A stretch of DNA of 38,884 bases from contig JAOAGA010000007.1 of assembly GCA_026415985.1 (NCBI GenBank), forward strand, positions 1 to 38,884, read 5' to 3'. Source of the DNA: Pseudomonadota bacterium. Its GTDB lineage: Bacteria > CALINM01. The notes under the pieces were generated by a model. The model was not told the origin of the DNA. It searched no databases and worked only from the letters and a program-made list of their open reading frames with translations. The position numbers were made by a program, and so were the translations under genes. Positions 1 through 7,351 of this stretch are shown here, in pieces; position 1 is the stretch's first letter, and the number at the start of each line of letters is the position of its first letter.

Positions 1-1
1 A

Positions 2-70
2 TCAAAATCAGATAAAATAAACCCAAAGATGCTTGACTACGTTAGAGAAAAACTGAGAAAAGGGGTTTAA
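2..70 (+). CDS. C-terminal tail of an unidentified upstream gene (partial)
   Basis: An open frame enters from the left edge and ends at a TAA that overlaps the pilM start by one base (TAATG). Only 22 residues are visible, ending KMLDYVREKLRKGV. They are basic and probably helical, with no motif that identifies a family. The tight overlap suggests it belongs to the pil operon, where a pilus ATPase, a platform protein or a regulator often sits, but that is inference from context only. Confidence 0.5.
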   Translation, partial: SKSDKINPKMLDYVREKLRKGV

Positions 71-1059
71 TGTCTTTTTTTAGAAGAGCTTTAACTGGGA
101 TAGATTTAGGTAATAATGTTGTTAAAATTGCTCTTTGTAAATACAGAGCGGGTAAGCCAGTTGTCATTAAAGCAATAAAGTTTGACCTGCCCAGTGACTA
201 TCAGATTAATGATGATTTGGATTTTTGTATAGAATCAGTAAGAAGAGTCTGTAATTCCTCAAAAATTCCTCTTAATAATACAGCCATCGTGGCAGATCAT
301 GAATGGTATAAAAATGTTATTATAACATTTCCCGAAATGCCAAAAAAAGAGCTTGAGCAGGCTATACTTTATGAGATAAAAAGACAATCTAATCTAAATT
401 TAGAAAATATAAGCTACGACTATTATCCTAACAGGGTAGTTGGAAAGGACAGAGAGTATTATATTTTCTACTCAGAAAAACCAAAAATCAAAGAAATAGT
501 CAATAAATTCAGAAAACATAATATCAATCTTAAAATTATTGACGTTAAGGAGATGGTATCTCTTGCGCTGTATAAAAATTTATATGCCGACGACAAAACA
601 GTCAAATGTTTTTTTGATTTTGGATATTTAAGCTCAAAAATTATTTTTACAAAGGGAGAAAGGCTTATTTTTGTTAGAACAACAGGTTATGGAGTTAAGT
701 CTATTTATGATATTCTAAAAAATAACTCAACGGAAACTAATCTTACAGAAGTGTTTGAGTTCAAGGGTATTAATGATGGTAAAATAGAAGAGCTCCTCAA
801 AGATTATTTTTCAGAAATATTTTATGATACTATTAGAACAATAAACTTCTTTTCAACTACCTATAAAGAAAGCAGTCCATCTAATATAATATACAGCGGA
901 GGAATCTTTGCTATCCCCGGAATTCATGAGTATTTCTGCCAGAACCTTCCGTATACCTGTATTCTCAATAATGTACTTGATCTGCTTGATTACAAAGATG
1001 AAGATATCAGAAAGAAAGGCTTCATGTTTAATTATGCTGTTGGAGTAGCCTTAAGATGA
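70..1059 (+). CDS. pilM: PilM, actin-like ATPase of the type IV pilus inner-membrane platform
   Basis: PilM is a cytoplasmic actin/FtsA-fold protein that binds the N-terminus of PilN and links the pilus motor to the periplasmic alignment complex. At 329 residues it is close to the usual length of about 350. The N-terminus carries the phosphate-1 motif of the fold (GIDLGNNVVKIAL, residues 10-22), and a second glycine-rich nucleotide loop (IIYSGGIFAIPGI) lies near the C-terminus. The start overlaps the preceding stop by one base and has GGGG a few bases upstream. The last four bases (ATGA) are shared with pilN, so translation is likely coupled. The order pilMNOPQ that follows supports the assignment. 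Confidence 0.93.
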   Translation: MSFFRRALTGIDLGNNVVKIALCKYRAGKPVVIKAIKFDLPSDYQINDDLDFCIESVRRVCNSSKIPLNNTAIVADHEWYKNVIITFPEMPKKELEQAILYEIKRQSNLNLENISYDYYPNRVVGKDREYYIFYSEKPKIKEIVNKFRKHNINLKIIDVKEMVSLALYKNLYADDKTVKCFFDFGYLSSKIIFTKGERLIFVRTTGYGVKSIYDILKNNSTETNLTEVFEFKGINDGKIEELLKDYFSEIFYDTIRTINFFSTTYKESSPSNIIYSGGIFAIPGIHEYFCQNLPYTCILNNVLDLLDYKDEDIRKKGFMFNYAVGVALR

Positions 1060-1592
1060 AAAGGATTAACCTTATCCCTAAAGAGCCTTTATTTCCCCTC
1101 TCAGAAAGCATTCAGAGAAAAATTGTTTATCCCATAATTTTAATAATAATTATCTTTTATTCCCTTAACTTTTATAGGGCAAGGAAAGATCTTGATAGTC
1201 TGAATGACACATTTAATAATCTGAAAGTTGAGATAGAAGCAATAAAAAAATCGTTAACAGAGAAAAATTTATATCTTGAAAAAAGCTCTGCAATAGAAAA
1301 GGAGTTTTTAACTATTAAAGACGATTATTACCTTTTGAAAAAGAACATAATTATAAAAGACATTTTTGAAAAACTTACAGGGATAGTTCCACAGCAGTTA
1401 TGGATAACCGCAATAAGTTATACAGAGGACTCAAATAGATCTGTAAATATTAACGGAAAATCTTTCAATAAGGATGCAATTTTTTTATTACTTAATAACT
1501 GTCTGATAATAGGTAAAAATCCCGAATTAATCGGGATAGACAAAGAAGACGGAAATGTTTATAGTTTCAGTATAAGAGTTGATATTATATGA
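1056..1592 (+). CDS. pilN: PilN, type IV pilus inner-membrane alignment protein
   Basis: PilN is a bitopic inner-membrane protein. Its short cytoplasmic N-terminus docks into PilM and its periplasmic domain pairs with PilO. The diagnostic INLIP motif is at residues 4-8 (MKRINLIPKEP), followed by one transmembrane helix (about residues 23-40) and a coiled-coil stretch (about 45-95). The C-terminal part should form the ferredoxin-like periplasmic domain. The length of 178 residues is typical. It overlaps both pilM and pilO by four bases (ATGA). Sequence conservation in this family is low, so the call rests on the N-terminal motif, topology and gene order together. Confidence 0.9.
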   Translation: MKRINLIPKEPLFPLSESIQRKIVYPIILIIIIFYSLNFYRARKDLDSLNDTFNNLKVEIEAIKKSLTEKNLYLEKSSAIEKEFLTIKDDYYLLKKNIIIKDIFEKLTGIVPQQLWITAISYTEDSNRSVNINGKSFNKDAIFLLLNNCLIIGKNPELIGIDKEDGNVYSFSIRVDII

Positions 1593-2125
1593 AAACCAGT
1601 TTGCCAATTAGAGAACACAAAATACTATTGATAGGATTTGCTATATCAGTATTTTTGATATATGTCGGGAAAATAGTAATTAACCCCATATATAATAAAA
1701 TTGCCTCCACTAAGTCTGAGATTGAAAAACTTAATATTGAAAAAAGCAATATACTGAAAGAGGTAGAACTAATCAGAGGAAAGGAAAGCGAGATTAAAGA
1801 AAAAGAAAAACAATTAACCGAATACTTTCTCTTAAAAAGTAAGTTAGCAAACTTATCAAATCCCTCAAAATTTTTTAAAGATATAACAGATTTCAAAAAG
1901 GTAAGATTTATATCAATAAAACCTGCCAAAAGAGAGAAGGTATCCCATTATCTCCGAATGGAACTTACCTTAAGTATAAGTGGAAGTTATGAAGATATTT
2001 ACAATTATCTTAAATATTTGGATAGTTTGCCCTATATTATAAGTATAAAAAAGCTCGATTTTTCAAAGGGCGAACAAAAAAGTTATAATAATGTCACCCT
2101 ATTATTAGAGATAGTGGGAAGATGA
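1589..2125 (+). CDS. pilO: PilO, type IV pilus inner-membrane alignment protein
   Basis: PilO forms a heterodimer with PilN in the periplasm and connects it to PilP. The protein has a short cytoplasmic N-terminus, one transmembrane helix (about residues 12-30), a charged coiled coil rich in Glu, Lys and Ile (about 37-75), and a C-terminal ferredoxin-like domain containing ISGSYEDIYNYLKYLDSLPY. That last pattern is the recognisable PilO region. The length of 178 residues is usual. Four-base ATGA overlaps join it to pilN upstream and pilP downstream, which suggests balanced, coupled synthesis of the N, O and P subunits. Confidence 0.9.
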   Translation: MKTSLPIREHKILLIGFAISVFLIYVGKIVINPIYNKIASTKSEIEKLNIEKSNILKEVELIRGKESEIKEKEKQLTEYFLLKSKLANLSNPSKFFKDITDFKKVRFISIKPAKREKVSHYLRMELTLSISGSYEDIYNYLKYLDSLPYIISIKKLDFSKGEQKSYNNVTLLLEIVGR

Positions 2126-2517
2126 AAAAACTATTATTTTTTATTATTCTCTTCTGTTTTTTTAATACTTCTCTTGCAGATGAGTTGTTTGTCGGCTATC
2201 TTAAACCCTATCAAAAAAAATCTGAAGACAGAACTCTTTTCAAGAGGAAGGATCCTACTGAAGAGCCCTATAAAATAGGAGAAAAATTTTTAAGCTCCGG
2301 CGCACTCAGAGATAGGGAAGAAAAAATTACAGGTATTGAGTTAAAGGCCATACTTTATAATCCTGTTCATAAAAAGGCTTATATAAACGAAAGCCTGGTA
2401 GCTGTTGGAGATAAAATTGGTGATGATATAATTATAAAAGATATAAAAGAAAATACCGTTATTCTTGAAAAAGACAAAAGGACTTTCATTTTAAAAATAG
2501 AAGAAGGGGAAAAATAA
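2122..2517 (+). CDS. pilP: PilP, periplasmic linker between PilNO and the secretin
   Basis: PilP bridges the PilN-PilO complex to the N0 domain of PilQ. It starts with a signal peptide (hydrophobic residues 4-17, likely cleaved after SLA at about residue 19). Many PilP proteins are lipoproteins, but there is no lipobox cysteine here, so a soluble periplasmic form or an uncleaved anchor is likely. The C-terminal half (about 70-131) is the beta-sandwich domain, with the pattern NESLVAVGDKIGDDIIIKDI. At 131 residues it is shorter than the roughly 170 of well-known homologues. The stop overlaps the pilQ start by one base (TAATG). Confidence 0.85.
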   Translation: MKKLLFFIILFCFFNTSLADELFVGYLKPYQKKSEDRTLFKRKDPTEEPYKIGEKFLSSGALRDREEKITGIELKAILYNPVHKKAYINESLVAVGDKIGDDIIIKDIKENTVILEKDKRTFILKIEEGEK

Positions 2518-3827
2518 TGAGGAAAGTATTAATTTTTCTGATATATTTTATTTTTGTACCAGTAACTTATGGTCAAACTACAAATACAGAAAAAATCTTA
2601 AACGACAGTGAAAAAAAGTATAATCTTATATTTAAAACACAACCTCTGTCAGATGTGCTTAAAGTTTTGACACAGGAAAGCGGGCTAAATATCGTGTTGC
2701 CAGATGGTATGACAGAAACGGTAAATTTAAACTTAAGAGATGTGACTTTAAAAAATGCCCTTGAAGTATTGTTATTATCGAGGGGATACAACTATAAGAT
2801 AGATGGCAATATAGTCAGAGTTTTTAAAGAGAGTGCAGAAAAGAAACCTCTTTTAATAGAAGTTATCCCCCTTAAGTTTGCCAATGCACAGACAGTAGGC
2901 TCAATGCTATCAAATATGTTTACCATAAACAATATTCAGATTAATGTTCCGACAAACTCTTTAATTATTAAGGCCGATAGCGAGGTTATATCTCAGATAA
3001 AAAAGATGATTGAAAACTTAGATGTCAAGACAAGACAAGTATTAATCGAAACAAGGATAGTTAATGCCACAGAATCATTCAGCAGAGATTTGGGAATCCA
3101 GTGGGGCGGGTTTTATACCTCAAAGGATGGTAACTTTAATATTTTTGGTACCAGTCAGGGAGGAACTTATGGCACCTCGGTTACCGGTCAGAACTTTGCA
3201 GTAAATCTTCCTTTACAAACTCAACCATTTGGCAATTTAGGTATTACCATAGGCAGTTTAGGCTCCAACAGAAGGCTCGACTTAGCTTTACAAATGGCAG
3301 AGGAAAAGGGTAAGGCGAAAATTGTATCTACACCAAAGATACTAACCCTTGACAATAAACGGGCAAATATCAGAAGTGGAGCAACATTAAGGATCAGATC
3401 CATACCTTTGGGTTCTACTGTTACAACAACAAGCGCAAGTATTACAGAAATCACAACCGGTGTAGAATTAGGAGTTACTCCACAGATCTCTGGCGATTCG
3501 GATATTATGCTTACCCTTGATGTTACTCAGAGTGAGCCAAACTACGCGAGGACAGTAGAAAATATACCTGAGATCAGGGATCAAAAGGCTACTACTACCA
3601 TTTTGCTAAAAGACGGAGAAACGGTTGTATTAGGCGGACTATATAAAACGGTAGAAGGGGAGACGGAGAGAAAAATTCCATTTTTAGCTGATATACCTTT
3701 AATTGGTTGGTTATTCAAATCAAAGACCAAAGAAAAAAGAAATGAAGAATTAATAATATTTATAACGCCTAAGATCGTTAAAGAAGAGATTATTCAGACA
3801 ACCGCAAATAAAGTAAATACAGAGTGA
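2517..3827 (+). CDS. pilQ: PilQ, compact type IV pilus secretin
   Basis: PilQ forms the outer-membrane channel through which the pilus leaves the cell. A signal peptide (residues 1-19, cleaved near TYG) is followed by an N0/STN domain (about 30-105), one N1 domain of the NolW type (about 113-170, LIIKADSEVISQIKKMIENL) and the C-terminal secretin domain (about 175-425). The secretin hallmark is the stretch with LKDGETVVLGGL and the end FITPKIV. At 436 residues it is much shorter than proteobacterial PilQ (about 700 or more) because it has no AMIN domains and only one N1 repeat. It is the last gene of the pil operon. I see no clear hairpin terminator in the 21 AT-rich bases before the convergent gene. 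Confidence 0.93.
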   Translation: MRKVLIFLIYFIFVPVTYGQTTNTEKILNDSEKKYNLIFKTQPLSDVLKVLTQESGLNIVLPDGMTETVNLNLRDVTLKNALEVLLLSRGYNYKIDGNIVRVFKESAEKKPLLIEVIPLKFANAQTVGSMLSNMFTINNIQINVPTNSLIIKADSEVISQIKKMIENLDVKTRQVLIETRIVNATESFSRDLGIQWGGFYTSKDGNFNIFGTSQGGTYGTSVTGQNFAVNLPLQTQPFGNLGITIGSLGSNRRLDLALQMAEEKGKAKIVSTPKILTLDNKRANIRSGATLRIRSIPLGSTVTTTSASITEITTGVELGVTPQISGDSDIMLTLDVTQSEPNYARTVENIPEIRDQKATTTILLKDGETVVLGGLYKTVEGETERKIPFLADIPLIGWLFKSKTKEKRNEELIIFITPKIVKEEIIQTTANKVNTE

Positions 3828-3848
3828 TTTAAGAATTTTTTTTAAATA

Positions 3849-5609
3849 TTAATTTTTTTCCAATACCGGTGCGGTTTTCTTACCAAAGAGCTTCTTAAAA
3901 GCAGACTTGCCAATGAGGGCTAAAATCTTAAAAATATTAAATTTATAGAAACTTACAGGCCAGTTAAGCTCATCTTTATAACAAATTGTATGGATATTAA
4001 TGTCTTTGATCTCTTTCGATATTTTTTTCCACTCATCGCCGTTAAAATCGCCTCTTTCAATTATGGAATCAATTTTTTCCAGATATGCAATGGCTGTTTT
4101 TGCTCTTTTTTCAACAAGCTCGGCAATTTTGGGTGAGATTAAACCATATTTTCTTTTGAGCTCATTAAGTCTGATCCCTGCTTCATAGGTACTATGGACG
4201 ATCTCATCTCTCGTCATCCAAATTGTTTCATAATTAAGAAAATATTTCCATGAAAGGGCGTTCTCCATCATAACCCTGTGTTCTTCAACGGTTCTTGCAA
4301 AAAACTTATAACCATATTTTTCCGGATACTCCCAAACCTCAGAGCCGGGATCGACAAAGGGGGCTAATGGTGATATGAATGGGTAAAGAGTTTTATCTTT
4401 TCCATATTTTTTAAGGAGATATTCACAATAATCTATCGTTTCCATAACAGATTTATAAGTCTGTTTAGGAAGGCCCGTCATAAAAAACAAATCAATTCTA
4501 TTGCAATTGTTTTTTACCAGTCCAGCAATTGCCCGTTCTATTTGCTCATTGTTAAAGGGTCTGCCGAAGGCTCTTCTTACTTCTTCATCATGGGACTCAG
4601 GTGATATCTCAACATTATATTTTGCAACGGCATTTTTCATCTTTACAATATATTCTTCAGAAGGGGGGACAAAAAACTCAAAAGCTAAGTGATTTTTAAA
4701 ATTAATATTTTTTATCTCTTTGAGAATTTCATCGGCATAGGCCTTTCCGTTTTGCAAAATGTCGCCTATAATAAATGCGGGTCCGTTTATTAAGCTTTCA
4801 ATGGATTTTAATTCCTCAGCAACCTTTTCAGGAGATTTAAATGCCAGTTCTTTCCTGTTAAAGGTATTTTCACAGGTGAACTTCGAACCACCACAGGTTC
4901 TACAATTATGAATACAACCCCTATATAAAAATATAGCAGTTACCGGATATTTCATCCATGTTTGAAAGGGTATATAACCATTTAAATCAAAGAATTTAAA
5001 TGTCTTTCTGATCGGAAAGGTATAATCTGTATATACATAGTCAGTTGAGTTAGGAACATAGGTTATCTCATTATGATATATATTTCCTTTGTTGTCTTTA
5101 TAAGTTAAGTTTGGAATACTGCTAAAATCTCCACCGTTAGCAATAGCTTTTATCAACATTACCATCGGGAGTTCGGTAGAATCACCTTTTAGTATAAAAT
5201 CGATAAAGGGATAATTAATAAGCTCTTTATGAAAATAGGTAGATGAATAACCACCAAATATTATAGGCACATCGGGATGATGTTTTTTTGTAATTTCAGC
5301 AATTTTAAGGCTACCTTGCACATGGGGAAACCAATGTAAATCAAAACAAAAGGCCTTTGGTTTTAAATTCTTTATTTCCTTTTCAGGATCATAATTAAGG
5401 GAGTTTAGCATCTTATTGGCTATATTTATTATTCTTGTTGAGAAACCGGCCTTTTCCAGATGTCCGCAGAGGCTTATAAACCCGATAGGATACATTTCAA
5501 AGATAGGTCCTGAGGGAACAACATCACTAATGGGGCCATGTATTACAGCCTTTTTTCTGAAATCGTAAATGCTGGGTGAATGTAAAAAAACCACATCTGC
5601 TTTTTTCAT
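3849..5609 (-). CDS. B12-binding domain / radical SAM protein of unknown substrate
   Basis: This 586-residue protein has a cobalamin-binding Rossmann-type domain (about residues 1-180, with DLHW at 90-93 and GG at 119-120). A radical SAM domain follows, carrying the cluster motif CIHNCRTC, that is C-x3-C-x2-C at 232, 236 and 239. The opening HSPSIYDFRK and the DLHW motif resemble the uncharacterised Ta0216-type B12/SAM family, though I cannot run a profile search. Such enzymes are methyltransferases or perform rearrangements, often on lipids or secondary metabolites. The function here is unknown. It stands alone between the pil and lpt operons and is transcribed divergently from lptC. The ATG lies seven bases after an extended -10 box and has no Shine-Dalgarno sequence. 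Confidence 0.8.
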   Translation of the reverse strand: MKKADVVFLHSPSIYDFRKKAVIHGPISDVVPSGPIFEMYPIGFISLCGHLEKAGFSTRIINIANKMLNSLNYDPEKEIKNLKPKAFCFDLHWFPHVQGSLKIAEITKKHHPDVPIIFGGYSSTYFHKELINYPFIDFILKGDSTELPMVMLIKAIANGGDFSSIPNLTYKDNKGNIYHNEITYVPNSTDYVYTDYTFPIRKTFKFFDLNGYIPFQTWMKYPVTAIFLYRGCIHNCRTCGGSKFTCENTFNRKELAFKSPEKVAEELKSIESLINGPAFIIGDILQNGKAYADEILKEIKNINFKNHLAFEFFVPPSEEYIVKMKNAVAKYNVEISPESHDEEVRRAFGRPFNNEQIERAIAGLVKNNCNRIDLFFMTGLPKQTYKSVMETIDYCEYLLKKYGKDKTLYPFISPLAPFVDPGSEVWEYPEKYGYKFFARTVEEHRVMMENALSWKYFLNYETIWMTRDEIVHSTYEAGIRLNELKRKYGLISPKIAELVEKRAKTAIAYLEKIDSIIERGDFNGDEWKKISKEIKDINIHTICYKDELNWPVSFYKFNIFKILALIGKSAFKKLFGKKTAPVLEKN

Positions 5610-5616
5610 AGATGTT

Positions 5617-5643
5617 AGAATATCATAAAAGTAATATTTGCAA
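5617..5643 (-). promoter_or_regulatory. Extended -10 promoter for the B12/radical SAM gene
   Basis: On the minus strand, TTGCAA (5643-5638) is followed after 15 bases by TATTCT (5622-5617), preceded by TGA, which makes an extended -10 (TGnTATTCT). Only seven bases separate the -10 from the ATG at 5609, so the transcript should start at or next to the start codon. The -35 hexamer is self-complementary and also serves the divergent lptC promoter. This is prediction from motif and spacing only. Confidence 0.5.
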
Positions 5644-5665
5644 AATATAAAAAAAATGCTATTCT
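5638..5665 (+). promoter_or_regulatory. Extended -10 promoter for lptC-lptA-lptB-rpoN
   Basis: TTGCAA (5638-5643), a 16-base spacer and TATTCT (5660-5665) with an upstream TGC form an extended -10 promoter. The lptC ATG follows only six bases later and has no Shine-Dalgarno sequence, so a leaderless mRNA is expected. The same palindromic TTGCAA acts as the -35 box for the divergent gene. This is prediction from motif and spacing only. Confidence 0.55.
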
Positions 5666-5671
5666 ATTGGT

Positions 5672-6175
5672 ATGAAAAATGCTATATACTTTTTCCTTTT
5701 TAACCTATTTCTCATATTAGTATATTTTTATGCCAATTCAGGTATAGTATCAACTAAAAGCAAGATATCTTATTCTCTGCCTGAACAAAAGGTCTCAAAC
5801 CTAAATCATACTATAATTTTAAAGGACAATGTTATAAATATATCAGCCAAAAGGCTTTTAAAGAATCAGGATGGTAGTTTTATCGATGAGCCACAGGGTT
5901 TTTATACTCAGAAAAATTATAAGATATCTTTTTCTGCTAAAAAAGGAGTTTATAGAGAGGATAACATCGTTATTTTAAAAGATGATGGAAAAATCATTAC
6001 CGATAATAATCAGGTTTTATCTGATGAGCTTATCTACGACTTTCAAAATGAAAAGATAATTTCAAAAGATAATACTGAAATCTTAATAGACGGTATTAAA
6101 ATTGTCGGCTTAAACTTTCAGTATGATCTAAAGAAGAAAAAGCTTACTGCAGAAAAAATAAAGGGACAGATATGA
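5672..6175 (+). CDS. lptC: LptC, inner-membrane component of the LPS transport bridge
   Basis: LptC receives lipopolysaccharide from the LptBFG extractor and passes it to LptA. One N-terminal transmembrane helix (about residues 4-22) is followed by a single periplasmic beta-jellyroll domain with the family pattern GxFIDEPQGF and the later KKGVYREDNIVILKDDGKI. The length of 167 residues is close to the usual 190. The next genes, lptA and lptB, confirm the assignment, because LptC alone is poorly conserved. It overlaps lptA by four bases (ATGA). Its start codon lies almost directly at the predicted transcription start. Confidence 0.87.
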   Translation: MKNAIYFFLFNLFLILVYFYANSGIVSTKSKISYSLPEQKVSNLNHTIILKDNVINISAKRLLKNQDGSFIDEPQGFYTQKNYKISFSAKKGVYREDNIVILKDDGKIITDNNQVLSDELIYDFQNEKIISKDNTEILIDGIKIVGLNFQYDLKKKKLTAEKIKGQI

Positions 6176-6633
6176 GAAGGGTAATAATTTTTTTTGTAAT
6201 ATTTTTTATGTCAAGTTCGGTTGGTTATTCACAAAAAGGTAAGACAATCGACATTAACTCAAACAGAATGGAGATGGAAAACAATAAAAACTTAATAACC
6301 TTTATTGACGATGTTGTTGTTAAGAGAGACGATTTAACATTATACTGCTCAAAACTATATGTATATTATACAGAAGATCAGAACAAAAAAAGAGATGTAG
6401 ACTATATAATAGCTCAGGGTAACATAAAAATCATTCAGGGACCGAAAACAGCAACCGGTGATGAAGCAAGATTTTACAAGGACAAGGAAATAATTATATT
6501 AACCGGTAATCCTGCAATTGTAAAAGAAGGGGATAATGTTGTCAACGGCAACAAGATAACCATATATCTAAATGAGAACAAAAGTGTTATAGAGGGTAAC
6601 AGACCGAGGGTTATTTTTAAAACGGGAGAATAA
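6172..6633 (+). CDS. lptA: LptA, periplasmic LPS transport protein (OstA domain)
   Basis: LptA oligomerises head to tail and forms the periplasmic bridge along which LPS travels from LptC to LptD. A signal peptide (residues 1-20, cleavage near GYS-Q) precedes one OstA/LptA jellyroll domain of about 130 residues, with the typical DINSNRMEMENNKNLITF opening and a repeated pattern of short beta strands. The length of 153 residues is slightly below the usual 170-185. It overlaps lptC by four bases, and the lptB GTG starts one base after its stop. Confidence 0.9.
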   Translation: MRRVIIFFVIFFMSSSVGYSQKGKTIDINSNRMEMENNKNLITFIDDVVVKRDDLTLYCSKLYVYYTEDQNKKRDVDYIIAQGNIKIIQGPKTATGDEARFYKDKEIIILTGNPAIVKEGDNVVNGNKITIYLNENKSVIEGNRPRVIFKTGE

Positions 6634-6634
6634 G

Positions 6635-7351
6635 GTGCTTATAGCTGAAAATATTAAAAAGAGTTATTCAAAAAGGTTGGTAGTTAATAATGTTTCCATC
6701 GGGGTATCAAGGGGAGAAATAGTTGGGCTTTTGGGACCTAACGGAGCAGGAAAGACCACAAGTTTTTATATAATCGCAGGAATAATAAAGGCTGATAGCG
6801 GAACGATAAAGATTGATAATGAAGACATTACAAATCTGCCTATTTATTTAAGGGCCAAAAAGGGGTTGTCATATCTTCCTCAGGAGCAATCTGTTTTCAG
6901 AAGATTATCAGTTGAAGACAATATAAAACTGGTCCTCGAAGAAAATGATTATTCTAAAGACGAAATAGAAAAAATAACTAATAACCTGTTAAAGGAGTTT
7001 AAAATAGATCACTTAAGAAAAGAAAAGGCTTCGGTTCTTTCAGGAGGAGAAAAGAGAAGGCTTGAGATTGCAAGAACACTATCATTATCACCGTCATTTA
7101 TTCTCCTTGATGAACCCTTTGCAGGGGTTGACCCGATACTTGTTGCTGATATACAGGAGATGGTGAGAGATCTAAAAAGAAAGAACATAGGTATTATAAT
7201 AACTGACCACAACGTTAGGGAAGCCCTTAAGATTTGTGACAGAGCTTATGTTATAAGCTCAGGGAGTATCATATCTGAAGGCTCTCCTGAACAGATATTA
7301 CAGGACGAAAAGGTGATAAAAAGCTACTTGGGTGAGGGGTATAGGGCATAA
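6635..7351 (+). CDS. lptB: LptB, ATPase of the LPS export ABC transporter
   Basis: LptB is the cytoplasmic ATPase that works with LptF and LptG to extract LPS from the inner membrane. The Walker A motif GPNGAGKTT is at residues 34-42, the signature is LSGGEKRR, Walker B is FILLDEPF, and the switch histidine lies in ITDHNVRE. The length of 238 residues is typical. It starts with GTG one base after lptA, and its stop overlaps the rpoN ATG by one base (TAATG). LptF, LptG, LptD and LptE are not in the window. Confidence 0.96.
   Translation: MLIAENIKKSYSKRLVVNNVSIGVSRGEIVGLLGPNGAGKTTSFYIIAGIIKADSGTIKIDNEDITNLPIYLRAKKGLSYLPQEQSVFRRLSVEDNIKLVLEENDYSKDEIEKITNNLLKEFKIDHLRKEKASVLSGGEKRRLEIARTLSLSPSFILLDEPFAGVDPILVADIQEMVRDLKRKNIGIIITDHNVREALKICDRAYVISSGSIISEGSPEQILQDEKVIKSYLGEGYRA

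Noticed and set aside
3828-3848. Terminator between pilQ and the radical SAM gene
   Set aside because: The stretch is AT-rich with T and A runs but has no GC-containing stem on either strand, so I do not call a terminator.
5610-5671. Sigma-54 promoter for the operon that contains rpoN
   Set aside because: No GG/GC pair with -24/-12 spacing is present; the region fits extended -10 sigma-70 promoters instead.
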